Assembly (NCBI RefSeq): GCF_905397285.1
Contig: NZ_CAJPUX010000011.1
Coordinates: 21,907-85,906, forward strand
From: Cupriavidus plantarum
GTDB lineage: Bacteria > Pseudomonadota > Gammaproteobacteria > Burkholderiales > Burkholderiaceae
Length of the DNA stretch: 64,000 bases
Direction of reading: 5' to 3'
Shown here: piece by piece, positions 43,915-51,857 of the stretch
Layout of the letters: each line of letters begins with the position of its first letter
Position numbering within the stretch: the stretch's first letter is position 1
Translations under genes and position numbers: made by a program
Notes under the pieces: model-generated
What the model was told of the DNA's origin: nothing
Databases searched by the model: none
Seen by the model: only the letters and a program-made list of their open reading frames with translations

Positions 43915-44865
43915 TCATTGCGCGACGACGGTGCCAACCGGCTGCTTCCGCAATGACGCCAGCTTGTCCCGCAGCGCCGGCAACGCGGCGGCCGTCGCCA
44001 CCTCGCCGGCGAGAATCGCCCGGTTGCGCGACGTAAAGTCGCTGCCCGCCATATCGGGCAGATCGGGCCGGATCACGACATCCGCGCGCGCGAGCGCCAT
44101 GCGGTTGATCGACTGTCCCATGATCGCCGTGGTCTGCAGCAGCACGCCGCTCTGGCCGCCGTTCTTCTGGGAAGCGGGATCGGCGGAGATATTCACCGCG
44201 ATCACGAAATCCGCGCCCATCTCGCGCGCGGCATCGACCGGCACGGGTTCGACAAGGCCGCCATCGACATAATCGTGGCCGCTGATGGAGACCGGCTGGA
44301 ACACGCCCGGCACGCTGCTGGAGGCGCGCACGGCCTGCCCGGTATTGCCGCGTCGGAACAGAATCCGCTCGCCGGACTGGAGATCCGTGGCGACGATGCC
44401 GAGCGGGAGCTTCATCGACTCGATGGGCTTCTGCTTCACGAGCCGGTTCACATAGTTCTGCAGCGCTTCGCCCTTGAGCCAGCCGCCGAAGCGCGTGCCG
44501 AACGGCAGCGCCCAATCCGCGATCGTGGCTTCATCCATGGTCAGCGCGACCTTGTTCAGCGCAAAGCCATCCATGCCGGACGCATAGAGCGCCGCGACGA
44601 CGGAGCCCGCGCTGGTGCCGGTCACGATGTCCGGGTGGATGCCTTGCGCCTCGAGCGCCTTGATCACGCCGATATGGGCAAAGCCGCGCGCGGCGCCGCC
44701 GCCGAGCGCCAGGCCGATGCGGATCGGGCGCGGCGGGGCAGGGTTGGCGACTACCGGCGTCGTGGCAGGTGCGGTCGCTGGCGCCGTAGCCGGTTTAGGT
44801 CCAAAACTACAGGCACCCAGCAACAGCGCGGCAGGCGCGGCACCGAGAAAAAGGCGTCGTTTCAT
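43915..44865 (-). CDS. Patatin-like phospholipase lipoprotein (RssA-like)
   Basis: A 316-residue serine hydrolase. The N-terminus (MKRRLFLGAAPAALLLGACS) is a lipoprotein signal with Cys 19 as the lipidation site, followed by a Pro/Ala/Thr linker. The patatin domain has the oxyanion loop LALGGGAARGFAHIGV, the nucleophile elbow GTSAGS and the catalytic Asp in YVDGGLVEPVP (DGG). It therefore has the complete Ser-Asp dyad and should act on membrane lipids from the inner leaflet of the outer membrane or the inner membrane (inference). No operon partner is seen; gltX is divergent. Confidence 0.9.
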   Translation of the reverse strand: MKRRLFLGAAPAALLLGACSFGPKPATAPATAPATTPVVANPAPPRPIRIGLALGGGAARGFAHIGVIKALEAQGIHPDIVTGTSAGSVVAALYASGMDGFALNKVALTMDEATIADWALPFGTRFGGWLKGEALQNYVNRLVKQKPIESMKLPLGIVATDLQSGERILFRRGNTGQAVRASSSVPGVFQPVSISGHDYVDGGLVEPVPVDAAREMGADFVIAVNISADPASQKNGGQSGVLLQTTAIMGQSINRMALARADVVIRPDLPDMAGSDFTSRNRAILAGEVATAAALPALRDKLASLRKQPVGTVVAQ

Positions 44866-44977
44866 GTGGGAGGTGTCGTTCAGCGGAAAGTGACGCGCGT
44901 GGCATCCGTTGGCCCGCTCGCCAGCGAGAGGCCGGGGGGTGAGACCGCATGCAGCATAAATGATTCCGCGGGTGCAT

Positions 44978-44986
44978 TGCTATAAT
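44978..44986 (+). promoter_or_regulatory. Extended -10 promoter of gltX
   Basis: TGCTATAAT is a perfect -10 hexamer (44981-44986) with a TGn extension and no good -35. Transcription would start near 44993, giving a 65-base leader that contains the hairpin at 45006-45029. Confidence 0.7.
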
Positions 44987-45005
44987 GCGACATCCAACGC
45001 ATCCA

Positions 45006-45041
45006 GCCTGCACGCATCCGCGCGCGGGCTTTTTTGCTTTT
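45006..45041 (+). terminator. Terminator-like hairpin in the gltX leader (candidate attenuator)
   Basis: GCCTGC pairs with GCGGGC (45006-45011, 45024-45029, one G-T), and inside it CGC with GCG around the loop ATCC. Directly after come TTTTTT, GC, TTTTTT. It lies between the promoter and the start codon, so it should cut off part of the transcription. Confidence 0.65.
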
Positions 45042-45058
45042 TTGTTTTTCCCCAGCCC

Positions 45059-46459
45059 ATGACACAACGCGTCCGCACCCGCTTCGCACCGAGCCCGACC
45101 GGCTTCATCCACCTCGGTAACATCCGCTCGGCCCTCTACCCGTGGGCCTATGCCCGCCGCATGCAGGGCGACTTCATCCTCCGTATCGAGGACACCGACG
45201 TCGAGCGTTCGTCGCAGGAAGCCGTGGACGTGATCCTGGAAAGCATGGCGTGGCTCGACCTCGATATCGACGAAGGCCCGTTTTACCAGATGCAGCGCAT
45301 GGATCGTTACCGCGAGGTCGTGAAGCAGATGCTCGACAGCGGCCTGGCGTACCCGTGCTATATGAGCACCGAGGAACTCGACGCCCTGCGCGAGGCGCAG
45401 CGTGCCGCGGGCGAAAAGCCGCGCTACAACGGCTTCTGGCGGCCGGAGCCGGGCAAGGTTCTGCCCGAGCCGCCGGCCGGCGTCACGCCGGTGGTGCGCT
45501 TCAAGAATCCGATCGGCGGCAGCGTCGTGTGGGAAGACGGCGTCAAGGGCCGCATCGAGATCTCGAACGACGAGCTCGACGACCTGGTCATCGCGCGCCC
45601 GGACGGCACGCCGACGTACAACTTCTGCGTCGTGGTCGATGACCTCGACATGCAGATCACGCACGTGATCCGCGGCGACGACCACGTCAACAACACCCCG
45701 CGCCAGATCAACATTATCAACGCGCTCGGCGGCACGCCACCCGTGTACGCGCATCTGCCGACCGTGCTGAACGAGCAGGGCGAGAAGATGAGCAAGCGCC
45801 ATGGCGCGATGGCCGTCACCGGCTACCGCGACGAAGGCTACCTCCCCGAGGCCGTGCTGAACTACCTCGCGCGCCTGGGATGGGCGCACGGCGACGCGGA
45901 GATCTTCTCGCGCGAGCAGTTCGTCGAGTGGTTCGACCTCGAGCACCTGGGCAAGTCGCCGGCGCAGTACAACCCCGAGAAGCTGGCCTGGCTCAACAAC
46001 CATTACATCAAGGTGGGCGACAACGCGCGCCTGGCCACGCTCACGCAGCCGTTCATTGAAGCGCTCGGCGGCACGGTGCAGGGCGCCCCACTGCCCGAGG
46101 TCATCGCGCTCGTGAAGGACCGCGCCAACACGCTCAAGGAAGTCGCGCAGACGGCGCTGCTGTTCTACCGCGGCGAGCCGCAGCCGGACGCGGCGCTCAA
46201 GGCCGAACACCTGACCGACGAGATTCGTCCCGCGCTGGCGGCGCTGGCCACGCAACTGGCCGCGCTGCCGGAATGGAAGCGCGAGGCCATCGGCGCGACG
46301 TTCAAGGCGGTGCTGGCCGAGTTCGGCCTCAAGATGCCGAAGCTCGCGATGCCCGTGCGCCTGCTCGTAGCGGGGCAGCTGCAGACGCCGTCCATCGACG
46401 CCGTGCTGGAACTGTTCGGCCGCGACACCGTGTTGCGCCGGATTCAGGCCGGTCTCTGA
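45059..46459 (+). CDS. gltX: Glutamyl-tRNA synthetase
   Basis: A 466-residue class I aminoacyl-tRNA synthetase that charges tRNA-Glu. The ATG at 45059 starts MTQRVRTRFAPSPTGFIHLG, where HLGN is the HIGH-type motif. LRIEDTDVERS and the KMSKR signature (GEKMSKRHGAMAV, about residue 245) are intact. The C-terminal anticodon-binding helices follow (PLPEVIALVKDRANTLKEVA). It is upstream of a tRNA operon that includes tRNA-Glu. The leader carries a terminator-like hairpin, and no ribosome site is obvious before the ATG. Confidence 0.97.
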   Translation: MTQRVRTRFAPSPTGFIHLGNIRSALYPWAYARRMQGDFILRIEDTDVERSSQEAVDVILESMAWLDLDIDEGPFYQMQRMDRYREVVKQMLDSGLAYPCYMSTEELDALREAQRAAGEKPRYNGFWRPEPGKVLPEPPAGVTPVVRFKNPIGGSVVWEDGVKGRIEISNDELDDLVIARPDGTPTYNFCVVVDDLDMQITHVIRGDDHVNNTPRQINIINALGGTPPVYAHLPTVLNEQGEKMSKRHGAMAVTGYRDEGYLPEAVLNYLARLGWAHGDAEIFSREQFVEWFDLEHLGKSPAQYNPEKLAWLNNHYIKVGDNARLATLTQPFIEALGGTVQGAPLPEVIALVKDRANTLKEVAQTALLFYRGEPQPDAALKAEHLTDEIRPALAALATQLAALPEWKREAIGATFKAVLAEFGLKMPKLAMPVRLLVAGQLQTPSIDAVLELFGRDTVLRRIQAGL

Positions 46460-46485
46460 GGCATAAAAAAAGTTGCGGCAGGGGC

Positions 46486-46644
46486 TTGCGCTCCGGCCGC
46501 GACTTCAGCATAATCTCGTTCTCCCTGCAGCGCGGTTGAAAAACAAGCGGGCTGACTGATAATCGATGGGTTGGCGGTAGTAATACCGAAAACAAATCGA
46601 AAGTTAAAAAAAAGGGTTGCAAAAAAACAAGGTTGCTTTATAAT
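46486..46644 (+). promoter_or_regulatory. Tandem promoters of the tRNA-Ala/Glu/Asp operon
   Basis: P1: TTGCGC (46486-46491), 17 bp, CATAAT (46509-46514). P2: TTGCAA (46617-46622), 16 bp, TATAAT (46639-46644). A weaker third pair may lie near 46540-46562. The stretch from gltX to the first tRNA (46460-46733) has no gene and is unusually A/T-rich around 46,590-46,640 for this genome. P1 overlaps a GTTGCGGC/GCCGCGAC dyad just after gltX. Confidence 0.7.
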
Positions 46645-46733
46645 CTTGTCTTCGCTGGAAACAACGACGAGTTAATCGACGAAGTCAAAGCGAAATTGCA
46701 TGAAGTTGCAGTAAAGGTAGTTTGCAGTATTAT

Positions 46734-46809
<76 letters not shown>

Positions 46810-46927
46810 AGATTCAGTGAAGTGTGGGTAGTAAAAGCAGTAAAAAAACACTTCACAAACGCAGCAAAGTTAGTTAGAATAACGGACTTCGCAGCGTCAG
46901 ACAGAAAACGTTGAGAAACAAGTTTCT

Positions 46928-47003
46928 GTCCCCTTCGTCTAGAGGCCTAGGACATCACCCTTTCACGGTGAGTACAGGGGTTCGAATCCCCTAGGGGACG
47001 CCA
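46928..47003 (+). tRNA. tRNA-Glu (TTC)
   Basis: 76 bases. Acceptor GTCCCCT/AGGGGAC, D-loop with GTCTAGAGGCCTAGGAC, anticodon loop CTTTCAC (anticodon TTC) in stem TCACC/GGTGA, T-loop GGTTCGAATCC and an encoded CCA. Confidence 0.97.
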
Positions 47004-47070
47004 AATAGCAGAACGTAACCAAACGTTCAGCAAGGCGTCTCAAGCAACAGCTTGAGACGCCGCCGACTAA

Positions 47071-47147
47071 GGAGTGGTAGTTCAGTCGGTTAGAATACCG
47101 GCCTGTCACGCCGGGGGTCGCGGGTTCGAGTCCCGTCCACTCCGCCA
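47071..47147 (+). tRNA. tRNA-Asp (GTC)
   Basis: 77 bases. Acceptor GGAGTGG/CCACTCC, D-arm TAGTTCAGTCGGTTAGAATA, anticodon loop CTGTCAC (anticodon GTC), T-loop GGTTCGAGTCC and an encoded CCA. Last gene of the tRNA operon. Confidence 0.97.
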
Positions 47148-47155
47148 AAACTAAG

Positions 47156-47188
47156 CCCGCTTGGATAATACCAAGCGGGTTTTTCTTT
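47156..47188 (+). terminator. Intrinsic terminator of the tRNA operon
   Basis: CCCGCTTGG (47156-47164) pairs with CCAAGCGGG (47171-47179) around ATAATA, followed by TTTTTCTTTT. Confidence 0.95.
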
Positions 47189-47291
47189 TGCGCTTCGCAT
47201 TTTTCATATCCCAAAAGATAATCCCCGGCACGCTACCGAAATGCGGCCGCCAGCGTCCTGGGATAATCGACCCGCTGTGCCGCAACGATAA

Positions 47292-48644
47292 TCACCGATC
47301 GTCCCGGCTGACCTGCATGAAATACCGGACAAGCAGGGCGCCCGCAATACCGAGGCTGACGCTATTGGCCAGCCAAAAGCCGCTGGCACCGTGCGTAAAT
47401 GCCGGCGCGCCGGGAATGAGGCCGAAGCCGAGCAGGTAACCGCCGCCCAGGCCAATGCCCCACAGGGACGTGGCATAGATCAGCGTCGGGATCAGCGCGA
47501 TCTTGTACGCGCGCAGGATGAAGGCGCTCATGACCTGTACGGCGTCGAAGGCCTGGTAGCAGGCGATGAAGGCCATCAGCGGCAGCGCCTTGGCCACGAC
47601 GGCCGGATCCTTCGTATAGAGCGTCAGCAGCGGCTCGCGCGCGAACCACAGGATCGTGCCCATGATCATCGCCAGCACCGCGGCGAGCCGAATGCCGCGC
47701 CACGCAATGCGCCGCGCGGCCGCGCGGTCGTGCGCGCCGATCGACTGGGCGGCCAGCGTCGAGGTGGCGATGCCCAGCGAGAGCGGCAGCATGTAGGCCA
47801 CCGCGCCCAGGTTCGCGATGATCTGGTGACCAGCCAGCGTGACAAGCCCCATCCGCGTGATAAAGACCGCCATCAGCGTGAAGGAGGTGATCTCGATCAG
47901 GTAGGTGAGCCCCATTGGCACGCCAAGCCGCAACAGTCCGCGAATGCGATCCCATCGCGGGCCTTCGCACGTGGTGAAGATGCCGAGGGGCGCATAGCGG
48001 CGGTCACAGCGAAGAATCAGCAGGCCGACGACGAACCAGCAATAGCTGATGAGGCTCGAGGCGAGCGCGCAACCGGGACCGCCCATCGCGGGCACGCCCA
48101 GGCCGCCGTGAATGAACCACGCGTTGAGCGGGACCTTGAGCGCAAGACCCAGCAATTGCAACGCCGTCACCATGATCGGCCGCGACAACGCGTTGTTCAG
48201 TGCCTGATAGATGCGGAAGGCCAGCGCGGCTGGCAGACCCCACGCGACGATATGCAGATAGTGCGAGGCTTTTTCGATGAGTTCGGGTGGCGCCTGTGCA
48301 AAGCGCAGCAGGGGGCCGGGGAACATCAGCAGCAGCATGCCCGGAATCGCGAGTGCGAGGCCTAGCCATGCGGCCTGCCGGACCTCGACGCCGATATCGG
48401 CCAGCCGGTTCGCGCCATACAGCTGCGCGGCAATCGGCGCGAGCGCCTGCAGCACGCCCATCAGGCTGATGTAGATCGTGACGTAGATCGAGCTCGCGAG
48501 GCCGACGGCGGCGAGGTCGGCGGCCGAGACGCGGCCCGCCATCACCGTGTCGATGACGCCGAACGAGACGAGCGCCAGCTGGCCGACGAGCACTGGCGCC
48601 GCAAGTTGGACGATGCGGCGGATGTCCTGCAGGGCGGTGGTCAT
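47292..48644 (-). CDS. MATE-family multidrug exporter (NorM-like)
   Basis: A 450-residue inner-membrane antiporter with 12 predicted helices in two similar halves. The N-terminal half has LAAPVLVGQLALVSFGVIDT and VMAGRVSAADLAAVGLASSI; the C-terminal half has RLGVPMGLTYLIEITSFTLM and GLVTLAGHQIIANLGAVAYM, as in NorM. Substrates are usually cationic drugs or metabolites, driven by Na+ or H+. Its ATG is one base past the stop codon of the upstream glycosyltransferase gene, so the two are translationally coupled, an unusual pairing. Confidence 0.92.
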   Translation of the reverse strand: MTTALQDIRRIVQLAAPVLVGQLALVSFGVIDTVMAGRVSAADLAAVGLASSIYVTIYISLMGVLQALAPIAAQLYGANRLADIGVEVRQAAWLGLALAIPGMLLLMFPGPLLRFAQAPPELIEKASHYLHIVAWGLPAALAFRIYQALNNALSRPIMVTALQLLGLALKVPLNAWFIHGGLGVPAMGGPGCALASSLISYCWFVVGLLILRCDRRYAPLGIFTTCEGPRWDRIRGLLRLGVPMGLTYLIEITSFTLMAVFITRMGLVTLAGHQIIANLGAVAYMLPLSLGIATSTLAAQSIGAHDRAAARRIAWRGIRLAAVLAMIMGTILWFAREPLLTLYTKDPAVVAKALPLMAFIACYQAFDAVQVMSAFILRAYKIALIPTLIYATSLWGIGLGGGYLLGFGLIPGAPAFTHGASGFWLANSVSLGIAGALLVRYFMQVSRDDR

Positions 48645-48645
48645 C

Positions 48646-50433
48646 TCAAGGCTGACGAGGCAGCCGGCGCGGGCGCGTGGAATGCGGGGCCACGACCGGC
48701 GGAGCCTCGACGAGCCGGTACATGCGGAAGCGCTCGTCCCGGTCGGCGGGTCGGCGGCCTTCCCAGATCAGGCGCCATTCGAAATGGGAAAGATTGCTGG
48801 GCGCGCCGTAGTCCACGGCGTCGTGCCGCAGGAGGATGTCGCAGCCATCGGTCGGGCCGCCAAAGCGGATATGGCCGAAGTAGGCAAACGAGGCGAGCTG
48901 CGCATTCCCCATGCGGATCGGCTGCACGCACTGGTATGTCGGCGGCAGCGCGAGGGCCGCGGCCTGCGCCACGTCGCGATAGGTCTTGCCGTAGTTGATC
49001 GACGGCAGCCACAGCGTCATCGCGATGACCCACATCAGCGTGGTCCCGGCAGCGGAGATCACCACCGGCCGCCAGATCTGCTTGGGCGCGCGCGACAGGC
49101 GCCAGCGCACCACGAGCACCCAGCATGCGGTGACGACCAGCGCGCAGATCACGGCGCTGATCGTGAACGTGTGCTGGAAGCCGGGCAGCTGACGGAACAC
49201 GTTGTTGGCGATTTTCGGGGGCCAGCCCGTGGTCTTGGCGATCCACAGGAACCACACCGTGCCGCCGAAGATCGTGAACAGCAGCAGCGCGAACCAGTCG
49301 ATGGCATTGATCGCGCCCCGCGTAAGCGTGGGCAGGGCGAACGCCGCCATCACGGCCATCGGCGGCAGCAGCAGGATGAACTGGACGTCGCCGGCCTGAC
49401 GTTGCGCGATCAGCAGCAGGAACAACAGCAGCAGCAGCGACAGCGGCAGCGCGATATGGGCGGCCCGGCGCATGCCGCGCCACGAGAACCATGCCCAGGC
49501 CGCGATCGGCCACACCGGCCACGAGAACAGGAAGAAGTTGCGCGCGATAAAGCCCAGGCTCTGGCCTGTGGGGCCGCCATAGTTGCGGCGGTCATAGCGT
49601 GTCCATTCCCGGATGAACGACACGGCCTCGTCGCGTTCGGCCGCGCCGAAATACGTGGCCGCGAACCATGCGGCGACGATGGCCAGCGCGAGGGGAAGGC
49701 CAATGGTCAGGAGCTTGCGCAGCGGCACCGGCTGGCACACCGCGCCGGCCACGAGCGCGGCGACGAATAGCGCGATCGGCAGGATCGGGCCACTGGACAG
49801 ACACAGCGCGCCCAGCGCGAGGCCGACCCACAGGCTGCCCTGTATCGGCTTGTCCAGGCTGCGGACCATGCCGTAGAGCATCATTGCGATGAAGCTGACC
49901 TGTCCCACCTGCGGCGTCGTTTCGTGGCCCCGCATGGCCAGGCCCACGCAGGCGAGCAGTATCAGCAGCGCGCCGTCGGCCAGCGCGCGGCCATAGTCGC
50001 GCGCGTCGGGCTGGCCGCCGAAGGCGTAGGCGAACGGCTGGACTTCGTCGCGGCGGCCCAGCAGATAGGTCGCGTACCAGACGAACGCGCAGGTCGCGAA
50101 ATAGAACAGCAGCGTCGACAGCCGCGAGGCATCGGGCGCCCCGAGCCAGCCGCCGAACAGCTTGATCATGAGGCCGCCCACCCAGAACACGAGCGGACCG
50201 TCCTCGCCGAACGGACGTCCGGCGATGTTCGGCATGAGCCAGTCCTGCGTGCCGCCCGTGGCCAGCTGCCACATGACGCCGAAGCCGGCGGCATCCTCGT
50301 TCTTCCAGGGATCGCGGCCGAACAGGCCGACCAGGCCGTAGACCACGCAGATCGCGAGCAACAGCACGCGCGGCAGCGCGCCGGTGTTGGCGGCGGTCAG
50401 TTGGACGGGGGAGGAGGACTTCGCTGGACTCAT
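48646..50433 (-). CDS. Membrane glycosyltransferase, ArnT/PMT-like (GT-C fold)
   Basis: A 595-residue inner-membrane protein with about 12 helices. The ATG at 50433 (MSPAKSSSPVQLTAANTG) is preferred; a frame start at 50502 runs back through the terminator of the upstream gene. Early motifs FGRDPWKNEDAAGFGVMWQL and NIAGRPFGEDGPLVFWVGGL match the first periplasmic loop of ArnT/PMT enzymes, with the acidic pair (NEDA; GEDGPL) expected for catalysis. Such enzymes move a sugar from a polyprenyl phosphate to lipid A, protein or another acceptor. The C-terminal 100 residues form a soluble periplasmic domain. It is coupled to the MATE gene. The acceptor is unknown. Confidence 0.8.
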   Translation of the reverse strand: MSPAKSSSPVQLTAANTGALPRVLLLAICVVYGLVGLFGRDPWKNEDAAGFGVMWQLATGGTQDWLMPNIAGRPFGEDGPLVFWVGGLMIKLFGGWLGAPDASRLSTLLFYFATCAFVWYATYLLGRRDEVQPFAYAFGGQPDARDYGRALADGALLILLACVGLAMRGHETTPQVGQVSFIAMMLYGMVRSLDKPIQGSLWVGLALGALCLSSGPILPIALFVAALVAGAVCQPVPLRKLLTIGLPLALAIVAAWFAATYFGAAERDEAVSFIREWTRYDRRNYGGPTGQSLGFIARNFFLFSWPVWPIAAWAWFSWRGMRRAAHIALPLSLLLLLFLLLIAQRQAGDVQFILLLPPMAVMAAFALPTLTRGAINAIDWFALLLFTIFGGTVWFLWIAKTTGWPPKIANNVFRQLPGFQHTFTISAVICALVVTACWVLVVRWRLSRAPKQIWRPVVISAAGTTLMWVIAMTLWLPSINYGKTYRDVAQAAALALPPTYQCVQPIRMGNAQLASFAYFGHIRFGGPTDGCDILLRHDAVDYGAPSNLSHFEWRLIWEGRRPADRDERFRMYRLVEAPPVVAPHSTRPRRLPRQP

Positions 50434-50452
50434 CGATGGGGAGTACAAAAAC

Positions 50453-50478
50453 AAAAAGGCAGCCGATGCTGCCTTTTT
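50453..50478. terminator. Bidirectional intrinsic terminator after rpmE2
   Basis: GGCAGC and GCTGCC pair around CGAT (50458-50473), flanked by five A and five T. It lies 75 bp past the rpmE2 stop and just upstream of the glycosyltransferase start. Confidence 0.9.
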
Positions 50479-50553
50479 GTCTGTTGCGCGCCGCCGGAGC
50501 ATCTGTCCATGCTGGCGCGGCTATGGCTCGGTGGAGCGTGCTGGTCGCAGCGA

Positions 50554-50814
50554 TTACTTCTTGACGCTGGCGAGCTTGCTGCCGAACTTCTGGCGGAACT
50601 TCTCGACGCGGCCGGCCGTGTCCATGATCTTCTGGGTGCCGGTGTAGAACGGGTGCGATTCCGACGAAACTTCGATCTTCGCGAGCGGGTATTCCTTGCC
50701 TTCGTGCGTGATCGTTTCCTTGGTCTGGATCGTCGAGCGCGTCACGAACTTGAAGTCGTTCGACACATCGTGGAACAGGACTTCACGGTAATTGGGGTGA
50801 ATGCCTTCTTTCAT
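50554..50814 (-). CDS. rpmE2: Ribosomal protein L31, type B (no zinc ribbon)
   Basis: An 86-residue large-subunit protein. It starts MKEGIHPNYREVLFHDVSND and contains SSESHPFYTGTQKIMDTAGR VEKF across residues 50-73. It has no cysteine, so it is the type B form that does not bind zinc; in several bacteria this form is made when zinc is scarce under Zur. No Zur box was recognised here, and it may be the only L31 gene. A strong ribosome site (AGGAAA) precedes the ATG. An imperfect hairpin (GTCCGC/GCGGAC, 50842-50874) lies upstream and may end mtfA transcription. Confidence 0.96.
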   Translation of the reverse strand: MKEGIHPNYREVLFHDVSNDFKFVTRSTIQTKETITHEGKEYPLAKIEVSSESHPFYTGTQKIMDTAGRVEKFRQKFGSKLASVKK

Positions 50815-50941
50815 GGTGTTTCCTTTCTGGTTGGGTAGCCAGTCCGCTGATCGTTCGAACTTTTTCGAGCGGACGAGCGAACCACTTGCCGATTACGGGC
50901 AAACCGGGATTATGGCAGAAAAACAAGAGCTTGGGCAAGAA

Positions 50942-51811
50942 TCAGGGCAGTGCCGAGGGCAGTGCCGCGCCCGGATCCTGCCGGTAGAAGACCGCCAGCG
51001 CGCGGTAGACGGCCGGCCAATGCTGCCGCAGCCCATAGGGTTCGACGAAAAATGACTCCGACGCCACGGCAAAGAACTCGGTCGGCGCCTCCGCGCCATA
51101 TGGGTCGATCACGCGCATCCGTGGCGGCAGGCGCTCGGGATGGTCCCAGGCGCGTTCCGGCACCGCGTCGCAGGCGTCGGCGAACGTGTCATATTCGGCG
51201 AGGAAGTCCTCGGCCCACTGTTCGGCATCGACATCCGGATGCAGCACGCGCGAGAACGGCGGCACGCCGTCGGCCTCGCCGTCCAGCATGTCGAGCTTGT
51301 GGGCGAACTCGTGGATGACCACGTTGTAGGTATCCGGCGGCATGCCATCACCCGCATCGACGCCCGCGCCCGGCGCGCTGACGTCGGGCCATGACAGGAT
51401 GACGGGACCATGCTCCCACGCCTCGCCGCTCGCTTCTTCCTCGACGCCGTGCACGAGGCCGTATTCGTCCTCGACGGTCTTGCGGATCAGGAACTCGCCG
51501 GGGTAGAGCACGATGCCATGCCAGCCGCGGTACCACGCCATGCCGAGCCGCAGGATCGGCACGCACGCCTGCACGGCCACGCTGACCACCATCTCGTCGG
51601 TCAGCGGGAGGTCGTGCGCGGTGGAGTATTCCTTGTCGGCGATGAACAGCGTGGCCAGTTCGCGCAGCGCGGCGCGATCGGCCTCGCCATAGCGCGCGAC
51701 GAACGGCAGGGACGCGATCGTGCGCGCCCACAGGTCGTCCGGAATCGCGTAGTGCTCGAGCTTGCGCGCGCGGGAGCGGCTGCGCAGAAATTGCGAGAGC
51801 TTGCCGAACAT
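50942..51811 (-). CDS. mtfA: MtfA-family zinc metallopeptidase
   Basis: A 289-residue cytoplasmic zinc aminopeptidase homologue. The gluzincin motif HEFAHKLDMLDG (His, Glu, His) is intact near residue 165, and the third ligand Glu is expected in TEFFAVASESFF. The N-terminal part has DLWARTIASLPFV and an ATLFIADKEY segment (LRELATLFIADKEYSTAHDL) like MtfA. In E. coli MtfA binds the repressor Mlc and affects glucose phosphotransferase genes; its role here is unknown. Rho lies upstream on the same strand with a terminator in between. Confidence 0.9.
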   Translation of the reverse strand: MFGKLSQFLRSRSRARKLEHYAIPDDLWARTIASLPFVARYGEADRAALRELATLFIADKEYSTAHDLPLTDEMVVSVAVQACVPILRLGMAWYRGWHGIVLYPGEFLIRKTVEDEYGLVHGVEEEASGEAWEHGPVILSWPDVSAPGAGVDAGDGMPPDTYNVVIHEFAHKLDMLDGEADGVPPFSRVLHPDVDAEQWAEDFLAEYDTFADACDAVPERAWDHPERLPPRMRVIDPYGAEAPTEFFAVASESFFVEPYGLRQHWPAVYRALAVFYRQDPGAALPSALP

Positions 51812-51824
51812 CGTGTGGCCCAGG

Positions 51825-51848
51825 AAAAAACGCCCCGAAGGGCGTTTT
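51825..51848 (-). terminator. Intrinsic terminator downstream of rho
   Basis: CGCCC/GGGCG (51831-51835, 51840-51844) around CGAA with A/T flanks; on the minus strand it is followed by six T (51825-51830). It lies 14 bp past the rho stop. Confidence 0.85.
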
Positions 51849-51857
51849 GGTCCGTCG

